Positions 14,179-26,222 of a stretch of DNA of 64,000 bases are shown in pieces. The notes beneath the pieces are model-generated. The model worked only from the letters and a program-made list of their open reading frames with translations. It was not told the origin of the DNA and ran no database searches. Source of the DNA: Isoetes taiwanensis (taxonomy: Eukaryota > Streptophyta > Lycopodiopsida > Isoetales > Isoetaceae); contig JAJEKV010000063.1 of the NCBI GenBank assembly GCA_021234155.1, forward strand, positions 7,088,095 to 7,152,094. The letters run 5' to 3'. The first letter of the stretch is position 1. Each line of letters opens with the position of its first letter. The position numbers were made by a program, and so were the translations under genes.

Positions 14179-15529
14179 GTGTTCACCCAAGAAACCCGCA
14201 AAAGGCAAAAGAAAAGAGGGAAGAGATCGATTACAATGGTGGGAAATGGGTTTCTTACAAGAGGGCTAAAAGATTCGATGCAATTTCAGGATGAACATAT
14301 AGAAAAGATTCAAAAATTTTGGATTGAGAACACCAGAGTGTCTCCAACACAAAGGATGTTAGAACTAGAAGATTGGAGAGAAATGTAAGAGAAGAACATG
14401 CTGCCCACTATCCTGAGGAATCACAGGGTTAGTTTATTTTTCATTATTCATGTTTTCTTAGTTATGGTGCTTAGTGTGTGGTGGTGCATGTGGTGGTTAT
14501 TGTATTGTACATTGATTGTGGTGTCTTGTATGCGGCATGTGAATTGTGTGTAGTTGACTCTAGTCGAAATGCAATATTTAATGTTTGGAATATTATTAGA
14601 ACATGACAATTGAGTACTCCTTTCTTGGTGTGTGTAATGCAAAAAAAAATATTTGAGCTATAACTAATCGATCTTTGAGATACAAATTTTTTGTTGAATA
14701 AAGACAATTTTTGTCGATTCAAGCAATGACTGTTGGAAAGTATGATATATTAAAAAGGATCTTACAAAATTTGGCTTTACAAAATTTGGCTTTCCATTGA
14801 AAGCTCGTACTGAGAACTAAATTTACATGCATGATCCTAAAAACAGGAAATGCCGGTATGACCTGCTCGAGAACCGGTGCATCCAAAATTATTGTTTTCG
14901 CACTAAAGCATCTAAGCTTTTCAAATATCCTCAATTTAACAGATGAGGTTTGCCGTGCTTCCTACATCCCCCAGTGGTGGTAGAAATGCATAATTACGCC
15001 CGATAAAACCCGGCTGCGCAGTCGAAAGCCGGACAAGTGACAGAGAACAAATATACCCGGTACCCTTGCAGCAAAGATGTAACATAAGGTTCATGGACCT
15101 TGTCTAAGAGCTCCCTTCCCCATCAATCGACTCAAAGCATAGCCATTGAAGGCCCAAGATCCGTCTGTTTGTATGCCTTTAGGTTGGATTCGAAATCAAA
15201 AAAGAAGGTGGATTTAGGCATATCCACCTTGAGAGATTGATCCACGAGCCCCGTTTAACATGTGCGAATGCCCTCCCTACCACCCTACAATAGCCAGAGT
15301 GATCTCTGAACATGGATCCTACCATGTTGCGGGAATGAACTTCTTCGATTTGGCTAATTGGGAATGAAATGCCTAAAATCGGGGCGTAGGAACGAGGATT
15401 TAGGACCCGGATCCTTTTCTAATGATTAGAAAAGGAATATAATTATTACCGGGGTGTCTGAATTTCAGAAGTGTTTATGAGAGCGAGGCTAGGCGATTTT
15501 TATATCATCTACGAAATAGGATAAAAGTG

Positions 15530-16290
15530 ATGTGTGGTGTGGTGTCTTGATGGTGTGGTGTGGTGTGGTGTGGTGTGGTGTGGTGTGGTGTGGTGTGTTA
15601 TGTCCATGGTGTCATGTGGGTGTGTGCATGTTAATGTATGATATGTGTGGATTCAATTTTATTTATTCTCCCCACCCCACCACACCCCATCTATCCCACT
15701 ACCATAGACTACCACCACACATCTTTGCACCACCACATTACCACCACATGCACACACATCCCACCACATCCCATGCCACACCCCTCCACCACCACCACCA
15801 CACTCCACCACCACCACATCACACCACAATCCACAACACCACACCACACCACCACCACTACACCCCCCCCACCACTCCACCCACCACCACTCCACCACAC
15901 ACCACCACGACCACCACACCCCACCACCACACTCCACCACACCACCACGACCACCACACCCCACCACCACACTCCACCACACCACATCATAGCACCACAC
16001 ACCACCACACACACCACCACCACCACCACCCCACCACCACACCACACACCACTCCACCACACTCCACCACCACCCCCACCACCACCACACACCACTCCAC
16101 CCCCCACCACCACCACACTCCACCACCACTCCACACCCACCCATTTGGTGTATGGTGTGTGTGAATGGTATGGTGTGTGGTGGGTGTGGTGTGGTGTGTG
16201 GTAATGTACACAGCACTAAGGTGCTCGTTCTGGTGAATATGATGAGTGTGGGGCATGGTATGGTGCATGGTTTGGTGTGGTATACATATC
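15530..16290. repeat. Strand-switching GGTGT/ACACC minisatellite
   Basis: The array begins as TGGTG pentamers on the plus strand (15,530-15,600). After a short spacer it becomes C-rich (CCACCACA/CTCCACCACCA variants, about 15,660-16,145), then returns to TGGTGTGG on the plus strand (16,145-16,285). It is therefore made of opposed arms that can fold on each other, and the G-rich strand has many GG runs. It lies between the N-terminal and Cys-rich parts of the transposase-like gene. The long His/Thr/Pro or Val/Gly/Trp frames here are translations of the repeat, not genes. Confidence 0.9.
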
Positions 16291-17396
16291 CTAACAGTTT
16301 AGTGTTCATTTCATGCGATGTCTTTGTTGTTCAAGAGGTTTGGACCAACATCTAGAAATTAAGATTCGTCTTGAAGCTTTTGAGAAGCTAAAACCCTGGT
16401 TTGTTGTGAAATTGAAGGACTTCAATAGTTGTTGTTGCATTAAAGACGTGAGGATGCAAATGCTAGTGGATGGACTCAATGGGATGAGAACCAAACATCC
16501 AAAGAATTGCACTTGCACCGCGATGTTTGTAGATCACATGAACTTGGTCGGTCAGGGGCACACCAAAGATAAAATTACAAGTCTGGGGAAGCTTGTGGAG
16601 ATCTATATTGTGTCCAAAGAGTGAATTAGATGAGTTTCAAGGCGTGCATCCTTGGAAATTGTGAGTCGCGGTGGAATCAAGAAGTTTCGAACTGTCCCAT
16701 GGAAGGAAGTGGCGGGGAAAGTGAAATGGGAGTACATTAACTATGAAAAAAACAACGCCTCGAAGTTACGGTAGGAGACCCCACTCATCGGTACAATGAG
16801 ACAAAACCCAAGGAGCTTGGATAAACCTAAAGAGCGCCTAAAAATCTTTCCACCGCATAATTTCAGGTACCAATGGCGGGCAAAAACAGTTTAAGGAGCT
16901 TCGAGAATCTCCCGGATGCATGTCTCTCAAAGAGTGGATTTTGCAGAGAACTATATATTCAAGGAACAAGAGGAGGTGCAACGATCTTGTTTGGGTCAAT
17001 AACCGGTTTACCATTTTGGTTCAAATAACATATCCGATTATGACTCGAAGCAAGATGAGATTATCAAGAAAACACATTACTATGTATCAGATGATAGGGA
17101 ACATGATACTTTGTTCGTACAACACTGCTTCATGAAGCACCACAAATATCTGGAGCAGAAAGGAAGGGTTCCAAACAGACATTATGTGTTTTCAGATGGT
17201 GCAGCATCTCAATTCAAGGCTTCTAGACCATTTTACTTTGTGGCTAGGTACACAAACGACACTGATGTCTATATGATGTGGAATTTTTTTGGTTCTAACC
17301 ACGGGAAAGGTGAACATGATGGCAAAGCTGCTGAGTTGAAGAGATGGTTAAGACAACTGCAATTAAAATACAGCAGCATAAAATTGGGTAATGCTC

Positions 17397-17717
17397 GGGT
17401 AAAAGCATGTTGGGGTGTCCCTTAAAAAGTATTATTTTGTGACTAAAAAAGTACCTAAAAGGGTACCCAGGACTGGGTACTGGGTACCTGTGTAATATGT
17501 CAATAAAAGGTACATTTTAAAACTTTTATATATATTTTGATCTTCGATAGCATTATATTTATCCTAACTTTGAATATTAACACGTCGTTGACTTTTATTT
17601 TGAATTTTTATACTAGTTTTAATGAAAAGAAAAATGAGAAAGTACCCAGTTCTAAAGTACCTAGTGTATGTACTTTTGCAGGTTCCAAAAGTGGTACACC
17701 TTAACATGCTTTTACCC
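17397..17717. mobile_element. 321-bp MITE, copy 1
   Basis: A 321-bp non-coding element with terminal inverted repeats starting GGGTAAAAGCATGTT and ending in the complement. It is flanked by a 4-bp target duplication GCTC (17,393-17,396 and 17,718-17,721). A second copy of the same length lies at 36,946-37,266. It interrupts the transposase-like gene between the motif-bearing core and the C-terminal part. The reading frame is continuous across the site if the element and one GCTC are left out. Internal GGTACCCAG...CTGGGTAC motifs make subterminal inverted repeats. No transposase is encoded, so it must have been moved by another element. Confidence 0.88.
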
Positions 17718-18419
17718 GCTCATGAAGTGGTAGAAGTTGCCGAAAAGATGTTTACTTGTGGAACATCCGAGTGGATGAACACATCTGAAACCAGTAAGAG
17801 GAAGAATATAAAAAGGTTCTTTTGGGAAGTCAAGGTGGAGGATATAGATAGAAAGAAAGCATGGGGTGCAGAAAGGATTTTGGACACTAGGCAGATCCAT
17901 TGTGTACATGCATTCAATCCTGAATCTCATGTGCAGTTGCACACGAGGGAACTTTCATGCTTCTGCAGCTACTGCTTGGATGGCATGTGGGACAGTTGTG
18001 TGAACAAGCACTACGTTGATGATTGGAAACTTCAAGTTATTGTACCATCCTCCAATGTGCATGCTGACATTGAGGACCGTAAATCCAGCAGGTCCTTGTT
18101 CTCCTCCAATCCCACGATGTTAGCAGAGGCACTTAGAGTTGGTGATAATTTTACTGTCGTTGCTCCGAAAGGGAATGATGAGGGTTCTGAATTTTGGATT
18201 TTGATGTGCACAAAACCAAAATGGATAGTGGAGAAAGACTTCCAACTCAATGGAACATGGTACCTCGCCGGTGATAGTGTCATAGAAGGTATGTATTACA
18301 AGAAGGGCGCAAGATCAACCGCCGCCTATGATCTTTGCAAGAAAGACGCTTTAGGCATAGTATTCACAACACGACTGCAAATCGGACTTCACATGCCACC
18401 AACTAAACGCCAAAAATGA

Positions 18420-19739
18420 TCAGATATAGGTCGGATCCTTTAGATGAGGAGAAAATTTTACGAGCATTTACCCCAAGTTCTTTTCGATGATGATGAAATG
18501 TAAAACCATTCTCAGTTTTTTCAGAACTCATGTGAAGTCTTGTGCTTCAGCTGTGAAAATGAGTTTGTCTTGATTTCTTTTGAAGATTTGAATTCTTCTG
18601 AAACACTTGATTCCTTTGTTTATGAGATGAATTGAATATGAATTTTCATTGAAATGAATCGAGGTTACAATAACAATTATGTACATAAGAAAGATATACA
18701 AAGGATTTAAGTACGAGGTGACTCATGCACCTACATACTTCCCAATACATATGTTCCTCTCGCCCCAGCTTTTGTTGCTTCTAATCTTAAAACTTCAAGC
18801 ATGAACACTCTAACATCAACTAGATCCCGGTCTGAAATGTCCACAACCCCTTGCTAACCACACTTTGTCAATAACGAGTTTGGTTTGTCTCACGTGCATT
18901 TAAGTTGACTTACTAGATCGGGCAACAATATATTCACTCCTTTTAAGTACCCCCTCACAAATTTGTGCATAAACGAACATACGGCAGGCCACATGAATGA
19001 CCATCAGGTTTGAAGAGGCGCTCGAAATTTTCACAACATCCGAGGTTGTAAAGCTGAAATTATTGTGTCCAAGCAATTCCGAAACCTCGCACTCAAAGTT
19101 TGTTGTCATTGTGCCACAACAAAGAAAATGCAATGAGCAAGCACTAACCTCTCAATATAACTGCCTTCGCCATGCAAGCCCGAAGCTATCAAAGTGATAT
19201 ATCCCTCGGTTTATGTCTCTCAGGCGAGACACGCGTGGCTTTCAATCGAAAAACAGTCCAAAGGATGTCCGTCACAAGGTGCAAAAACATGTAATCGGCA
19301 CTTATCCGCATTCACATGTTTCCTTATTGTTTTGTAACTATTTGTGTCCTTGGACAATGTCGAAAGAAAAAGAGGGTCAAAGAAATGAAAGGGATGGCTC
19401 ATTCCTTGAGAATCAAGTAGTATTCCATGTATCCGCAAACATATACATATCATCCGCACAATCGATGATCACAAATCGATGAAAGTATCCCCTTGAGAAG
19501 AGGAGGATCAATTGATCATTGAACCATCGCTGCGTATCGCTTCCAAAATTTTGATGTCGGTGGAGCTAATCACGGCGGTTTCAGTTCCACTCGGCACCAC
19601 TTCGGATGTGTATTTGGCTTTAGATAGTCGGGGGACCCGAAGCTCTATCATCTCTCCATTCAAATATTTTAAATTGAAAAAGTACAACACATATCATAGA
19701 AATTTTTTTTACTTATATTGACTTTCAAAGAGTTTTACA
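18420..19739. other. Spacer with minus-strand coding-like pieces
   Basis: Minus frames at 18,900-19,133 and 19,508-19,690 have protein-like composition, the latter containing EMIELRVPRLSKAKYTSEVVP. They lie 3' of the FCP1-like pseudogene and could be its last exons or belong to another gene. I recognised no family. Confidence 0.25.
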
Positions 19740-22554
19740 AGATTCATTTATGAAAATACTTGTCGAGCATTTTCATGCAGTTGCGCGACTCTTCAGAATC
19801 CCACATGTTCCACATTTGATGTTCCTTCACATAAGGCACACTTTTCGCAGCCGAAGTCCCTCCACCATGGTTTGAGTTGCTCCAAAAGGAAATTGGAATC
19901 CAACCCGCCGGGAGCAAAACTATTTGGACATATCATTGTGTTCTACCGGGTTGGCGTAACCCTTATATCTCTTTGTCATCTATCAACAATGTGTTTGTCA
20001 CCTGGTATCTCCAAAATTTCTGGTACACTTTGGACAGATCCTTAAGGAAAATTGGCTTATTAACCACTTTTAATTTTGTGTTGGTGCAGTCATCCTGATT
20101 CCAAATAAAAAGAAATCGCCCCTTATATTCCTACAAGAACTTTCGTCAACAAGTCAACATTACTCTTAGCCATCTTTGGACCACAATGCAATCTCAAATT
20201 TTGAAAAACACCATTCTAAGAACTCCTGAAATCTAGGCACGGAGGTTCAATTTCTGGATGGTCACTTCTGGCTCGGCCGATGCAGGGATCCTCTCTTTCA
20301 AGTCATAAAACTTGCCTAAAACCCCATTAAAATCCAGAACAAGGAGAATTTCAGTTAACCTCTTGGTTTTTGTTGGTTGAGGTTGTATTGGACTCGTTGA
20401 GCGATCGCATCTTGTCCGAGATCCGGGGTTTCTTTGTCAACTTCATCACCGCATCCGCATTTGGCTCATATTCAAAGACCAAAACTTTTTTTTCGGTGAA
20501 GGACCCCGTCTGAGAATGAATCTCAAGGAATTAATTTCCCCCTAAATCCAGATGCACTAGCAATCTCTTAATGATGGCTTCCAGGTTAGCGATAGCATTT
20601 ATCTCTGCAACATAATTGAAATGAGGAAGACCACAGAAAAATACAAAAAAATAAATCATGTATGTGGCATCGGTACTTACTTGATACGAATGCATTCAGT
20701 TGACTATCCAAATTTCGTTTTGGAGTCTCCACGTCAGTCGTACCGGGATTGACTTAGGAGTATCAAATGGGGTGAATTCTAGGTACAACCGGGAGGTATC
20801 TTGCGGTTTCATAACCCGATCGAGGCGTGGATAACTGTTGGATATCCTTGGTCTCAAATTTCTGCAATTCTGCAAACACTAAGTCAGTAGACCTGTGACA
20901 ACATCAGTAAACATTAGTTAAGGCACTTGTTTGCAGCGAATCTATATTGTTTGCAGCGAACAATATCAAGCTTTGGTGAGTTGACAACCATTCAAGAGGG
21001 TCACGCACTGGGCTTTTACTCTTTTTCGATGTTCTGTTTATATATATCTAAAGTGCCCCCTAAAATGAGCGGCGATCTCATCCTGGGGGCACTTTAGATA
21101 CAATAAACAGGACAAGCAAAAGAGACTAAGCCCGAAAAAAGGACTTACTTGTGTCTATTGGTTCTTGTGGTACCACTTTCGAACACCAAAAAGCCAAAAG
21201 CCATGTCTCGGTCATAATGTGGCCTGGCCCACCGGGCTGCCGCAGGTTCTAGAGTGTCCGCAAAAACAAATTCAAAATCAATAGAGTCTTTAGACGAGGG
21301 GTTAGAGATGATATTATTTACCTCAAATGGTGTGATAGACATGGAATGTGATAATTGGTGGATCGTGCATTACGCTATCACAACCCAGCAACATTTTACC
21401 CTCCCATTTCGCACAACGTCCACAAAATGGACAACCTTCATCACCCTCTTCTTACGCCTCGGGAAGCATTGGAAGTCACGGGATCTAAAGGAGTGTCATG
21501 ACCACTACGCCGTCGAAAAAAATCTCAAATCTTTGCATTCGAGGTAGCAGCTCAGCGATAAGTCTTCACATGCCTTTAGCTCAATTTCAGTTTACGTTAA
21601 TTCCTTATTTAATTGTTTCAGCCCATGCAACACTTTGTACCATTTAGCTCTTCATCCTTTGGTTAAACACAACCAGAACATCCTCTGCCGCTTTTCGGTT
21701 CTTTGTCATGATTGATTGTCATCATTGCCAAATCAGCTCTAATTCGATGCTTTATGCTCCATCAACTCAATCTTTCTTTTGATATCATTTTTCATATCCT
21801 CGTTTGCTTGCAATCGTTGCTTGCATCTATCAAACCTAGCTGATGTTGCAGCCAACCATTCCTTCACAAGTCTGCCATAGTCTGCAAAACAAAACACTAT
21901 GTATATGTCAGCCTCCTAACATAGTAAGCCACGTACTGATGGAAAACCACAATCACACACCACACAACACAAGGTAGTCTCTACACACCACCACATACCA
22001 CACACCACACAACATACGCTGCACAGTACACACCACACAACACGCTGTGGTGGTGGTGGTGTGTGTGGTGGTGGAGTGTGGTGTGGGACACGGTGGAGTG
22101 TGGTGATGGGGTGTGGTGGTGGGGTATGGTGTGGTGGTGGTGGAGTGTGGGGTGTGGTGGTGGGGTGTGGTGTGGTTGTGGTGGAGTGTGGTGGTGGTGG
22201 ATTGTGGTGTGGAACATGGTGGAGTCTGGTGGTGTGGTGTGGTGGTGGTGGAGTGTGGTGGTGGTGGAGGAGTGTGGTGGTGGTGGTGGAATGTGGTGGT
22301 GGTGGTGGAGTGTGGTGGTGGTGGAGGAGTGTGGTGTGTGTGGTGGTGGTGGTGGAGTGTGGTGGTGGTGTGTGGTGTGGGAGTGTGGCGGTGGGAGATG
22401 GTAGAGTGTAGTGGTGGCGCTCATCTGCCTCCAAGCATTGCATCTCCTCTTCGACTTCGTATTCCTCATTCGAGTTCATGTCGATGATGTTTTCGACGTC
22501 ATCAAGCTTGTCATCTGTAGCTTCTTGCTCATCTGTTACTGTCACATATTTCAA
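19740..22554 (-). pseudogene. FCP1/NIF-type phosphatase gene, decayed
   Basis: Exon-like pieces follow in order on the minus strand. They are: an acidic piece starting MKYVTVTDEQEATDDK (22,554 to about 22,415); a coiled-coil-like exon after a TTTGCAG acceptor with YGRLVKEWLAATSARFDRC (about 21,885-21,740); an exon ending in a GTAAGT donor near 21,148; and an exon with INAIANLEAIIKRLL (about 20,615). Then comes the HAD-type FCP1 homology region: LLVLDFNGVL (about 20,320-20,348, the DxDx(T/V)-like nucleophile motif with Asn at the third position), FQEFLEWCFSKFEIALWSK, RFLFIWNQDDCTNT and NTLLIDDKE (about 19,975). Such proteins dephosphorylate Ser/Thr in proteins such as the RNA polymerase II tail; this one's substrate is unknown. 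A one-base frameshift follows ALWSK and stops follow LLIDDKE. A minisatellite fills the gap between the first two pieces. It is probably a pseudogene. Confidence 0.55.
21946..22415. repeat. Second strand-switching GGTGT/ACACC minisatellite
   Basis: A C-rich part (CACACCACCACATACCACAC and variants, about 21,946-22,045) flips to a G-rich array of GTGGTGGTGGAGTG-type units up to about 22,415. Same sequence class and same strand-flip design as the array at 15.5-16.3 kb, but in reverse order. It sits between two exon-like pieces of the FCP1-like gene, probably in an intron. Confidence 0.9.
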
Positions 22555-22559
22555 GATTT

Positions 22560-25500
22560 TATAGGTTGATGTGTCTTAGATTCTAGGTGCTCAGGATCAA
22601 ATGGCCAGTTTGAGGGCTCGCCTATGGAGCAAATCCTTTTGCTATCAGAGCTCAAAAAATTACTTATATACTAAAAATCATTATCATCTATGATAGATAT
22701 TACTATTATTAATACATTTTATCAGTAAGTATAGATTCTGATAAAAATCCTCAAGGAAAAGGCAAAGTTGTTATTCTCTAGGATGGTCCTATGCTAAAAA
22801 TGGCCATTTTGTTGCCAATATTCTCCAGCCATGGAACTCAAATGGCCAATATATTAGCATGTCCCAAATTACAAAATAATGAACTGGCCATTCCAATCCT
22901 TTAACTACCAATTTACTGCAACCAAATGACCAATCTGCACCTACTACACAGTTAACTCATTCTACTCAAGCCGGCCAAGGGATTTTGCCAGAATAGGTGA
23001 TTTGGGACCAAATGGTACGCTGGAACCACTAAGATTTCTGTTGCTATATGCAAAAACAAGGTGCTGCGCACGAAGGGTTGCCCTCCAATGTCCTGAAGGG
23101 ATATGGGCATAATCTTTGATGCATACTGCTCCGAACTAAGAATAAGTTCATGATTGTTTAACTTCATTGATCTCAACAAAACTAATGTTAAACACAGATG
23201 TTACCTCCTTGTAACACCAATTTAAATGAACAGTTTATAGGGAGCACAAAGAGTTGAGAAATGAAGAACACCAATTATTGGAAGATGGATTTAACAAGAG
23301 AAATTACATATTATAATAATCCTATGATGACATGGATCGAAATCATTGCTGGTATTAAACCTTTGGCCATCAAAAGTAAGGGAATAGAGCATGTAAACAC
23401 CAAAATATATTGAGTCGTTTGGTTTGTTTGTTGTGTCTGGATCTAATTGTGTTGTCTACATTGAGTTGTGTATTTTGTTTGTTGTGCCTTATACTGAGTT
23501 GTATATTTTTTTTGTTGTGCCTATATATTGTAAGAATATTGAAGTCCTCAAGTATTTTGCAACATCATCTAAATGTTCCTCGAGATTGCCAAAGACTCCG
23601 ACTGTACGAGGCAATGTTTACACATTTGAGCAATTCTATATAGCTTGGTAATAATTGATAGATGTAGATTAATGGTCAATTAATTGATAGTTCTACAGTA
23701 TTGCAAGATTTTGAGAAAATTTTGTGATAATTGGCGTCAAGATGAAAATAGATACATTGATACTAAAGCTCGTATATACATTAAGTTAGCAAAGCGACCG
23801 ATAAAAGAAATCGTTGCCAAAGGTTCCTCCCCGTCTGCACTACCTAGTACTTATTTGAATTCATTCTTAAAAAGAGGCATCAGCATGCAAACAAAAAGAC
23901 ACATGCTCATCAGCATCAAAACCTTGGTCAAGTTAATCATTAATTTTGTCCAGCCAAACGTAGCAATTGCAAATAAAAGAACATAACAAGAAATATGTGA
24001 ACCAATTTTGGCATGATTGTAGAATATTCACGCAATGCTCAAACCAATTTATAGATTTTACTTGCTCAAGTACATTGCTAATGGGTGAATGGTGTCCTAT
24101 TTGGCCAGTTGTGGGAGCAACAAATGATTGCATATCGAAGTTATCAATTGCAAGTGTATGTTTCAAAATTGCCAAACTCGAAGCTGGAGAATTAAACATG
24201 CAATTCAATGTCGTGCTCATTGTGCTCAAGGTGTATGTAGCCAGTCGGATTATGCATTTCTGGCTCTACTTGTGCGTTCAAAATGCAGTTGATTTACCAA
24301 AATATGTTCAAAATGTGCATCCAAATACCAGATTCCGTTTTCCAGACATCTTGAAATATATATATAAAGCATTATGTTCTTCATGGCCCTTCTCTCCAAA
24401 TCTTAGAACAGAGTGGCTTTAGGAGACACTCATGTGCAAAATGCTTAAACCTTGGCTCTCAATCGAGCCAGAAGAAAACTTGGTTCATCTTCCAATTGCT
24501 TACAGATTTTGCAACTAAAAGACATACTTACACCCAGCTTGGAGATTTCTTAGCGCTTTAAAACGCTGAACTAGTTTTTCTTTTTGGCAGCAGAATATCT
24601 GGTTTCGCAGTATGCTTGTCATTTGTTGCCATGCTAAGGGTTGACATATTACATTCTCTGGCTACCTTCTTTAACCTTGAAGTAGCCCCATCTCTGAACT
24701 TCCAAATGATTGATAAAAAGGCATATCATGGGAACCCACCTGCATGTGGGAACACACCTGCAAAACGAACTATGAGCATGGACTTGCCTCTTCCAGAAGG
24801 ATGGTAAAGAAAGATGGCACTGAAATATGTTGTTTTGTTATCCTTATTTGTAGTTATTTTATCATTCCTCAACACACAGGGAGCTTCAAATCTGGTCATT
24901 GTTGATAAGTCCTTTTTGATCACCATTGAAAATGCATGTATTAACAAGAATCCCAGAGACATCAAAGTTGTCCAGAAAACATTAGACATGTATTAATTTG
25001 CAGCATACAGTCAACCTTTAAACATTTATGAATAGACCTCACATTATTGGCAGATACATGGCAAGTACAGCAAAGAAATTAAGGATCTGATACAAGTACA
25101 TAGACAAAACGCAAGTGACATAGACGAAATGCAAGTGACAGAGAATAACTTTTTATTCGAGAGATACAAAAGCACAGAAGTAGCTCGTATATTATGTGGC
25201 ATTTTGGGTTTTTTCTTATTTTTTAGGGCGGGAGGAGGGGAGGGTCAGCATGTTTCTAGCCTCTCTGACTCTCTAGCAAAATTCTACTTCGGGCATTTTC
25301 TGATGTTAACATATTCTTATAGACGTGCAATATTACGACAGACTTACCGGTTACCAGTGTGACGTTCCAGCATAATATACGGCCTAAATACATATATCAT
25401 ACTACCACGTCACACGTACATGTCACCATGACAAGTACTTGAGAGCCTAAAAGGGTTGTGCCTAGGGGGCAACCTCATATGGTGCATGTGTCTATTAAAC

Positions 25501-25925
25501 ATATGCAATTAAACCCCTTTGCCAATCCTAAAGAACGGAGTAACCATGCTGAGGGACTACCTGACTCCGGAAACAGATCCTCGGGCACTTCAATGACCAG
25601 AAAAATCAGCTAGGAGATAAGATTGAAGTTGTGGCTAAAATGAAAGTATGTCCAATTTATACGGAAACCCTGAGCCTAAGATTTTATGTGTGAAAAATTT
25701 ACGACCATTTGACTTAGTGTTTGATACAAACAGGCTAATTTGATGTCAAGTGCATGCATGACTCTAATGGAGTGGTAGCTATATATTTGCAAGATACTCA
25801 TCAAGAATGGAAAAAAACATAGAGAATATTCAGTTATATCAACCTTGATCCCAAAATGCCTAATATACTTACTGAGAGCTTATCGCTAGGATTAAAAAAC
25901 CTCCCTCTTTTGGTTTTCGAGGAAA
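22560..25925. other. AT-rich intergenic DNA, no gene recognised
   Basis: No domain was recognised. At 23,440-23,545 a TGTTGTG(C/T)CT...TTGAGTTGT unit recurs about three times. Near 25,098-25,142 the unit ACATAGAC(A/G)AAA(A/T)GCAAGTG is repeated twice. Plus frames of up to 151 codons (23,967-24,422) show no motif. Confidence 0.4.
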
Positions 25926-25931
25926 ACCCTA

Positions 25932-26222
25932 ATGATTAGCCCTTGGCAAGGAGCTTGGACAAAATTCAAGGCTGCTAAAATTGCTTCTATAAAAAATCCT
26001 ATCATACAAAAAGAAGTCGAGGTCGCGCGTCACGATTATACCTGCACAATACTGAGACATGATAAAATCTCGAAAAAGGGAGGGGTTGTTCATGACCTCT
26101 TCAAAATAGAGGGGCTGGTCACACATGCTATACGCGGCAATTTTAAAAGCACCACTTATATGGATATACAAAAATTAAAGGTGGATGGATGGATGGAAGT
26201 TAAGGATACTGCTGAGAGATGA
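25932..26222 (+). other. 96-codon open frame of unknown nature
   Basis: An open frame rich in Lys and Ile (for example KIASIKNPIIQKEVEVARHDY) that reads like protein. It has no recognised domain, no evident splice partner and no clear promoter. It may be an exon or a retroelement relic. Confidence 0.2.

Larger units (their letters stand above)
14179..18419 (+). pseudogene. Transposase-like gene (SDGAASQFK family), interrupted
   Basis: The pieces read in order along the plus strand. An N-terminal helix segment IEKIQKFWIENTRVSP (about 14,302-14,350) runs after a frameshift into NVREEHAAHYPEESQ, followed by a GTTAGT donor. A Cys-rich part follows: FEKLKPWFVVKLKDFNSCCC and CTCTAMFVDH (16,380-16,540), then CILGNCESRCG in another frame. 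The core has VDFAENY (Asp codon about 16,937), VNNRFTILVQITY, FSDGAASQFK (Asp codon about 17,195), then WNFFGSNHGKGEHDG. The C-terminal part (17,722-18,419) is open to TGA at 18,417-18,419 and has a Cys/His cluster (SCFCSYC, WDSC). The two Asp-bearing motifs suggest an RNase H-like DDE transposase, but the superfamily is not assigned. Frameshifts, a minisatellite in the gap (15.5-16.3 kb) and a MITE make it non-functional as it stands. The ATG of the last open frame lies inside the MITE. Confidence 0.6.

Noticed and set aside
15532-16309. Long open frames of His/Thr/Pro or Val/Gly/Trp on both strands
   Set aside because: They are translations of the minisatellite in several frames at once. 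The absence of stops follows from the repeat.
17622-18419. A gene starting at the ATG at 17,622
   Set aside because: The first 30 or so codons are MITE sequence, shared with 36,946-37,266. The true reading comes from upstream of the insertion.
21916-22554. 212-codon minus frame taken as a whole protein
   Set aside because: Only its acidic N-terminal part looks like an exon; the rest is minisatellite translation.
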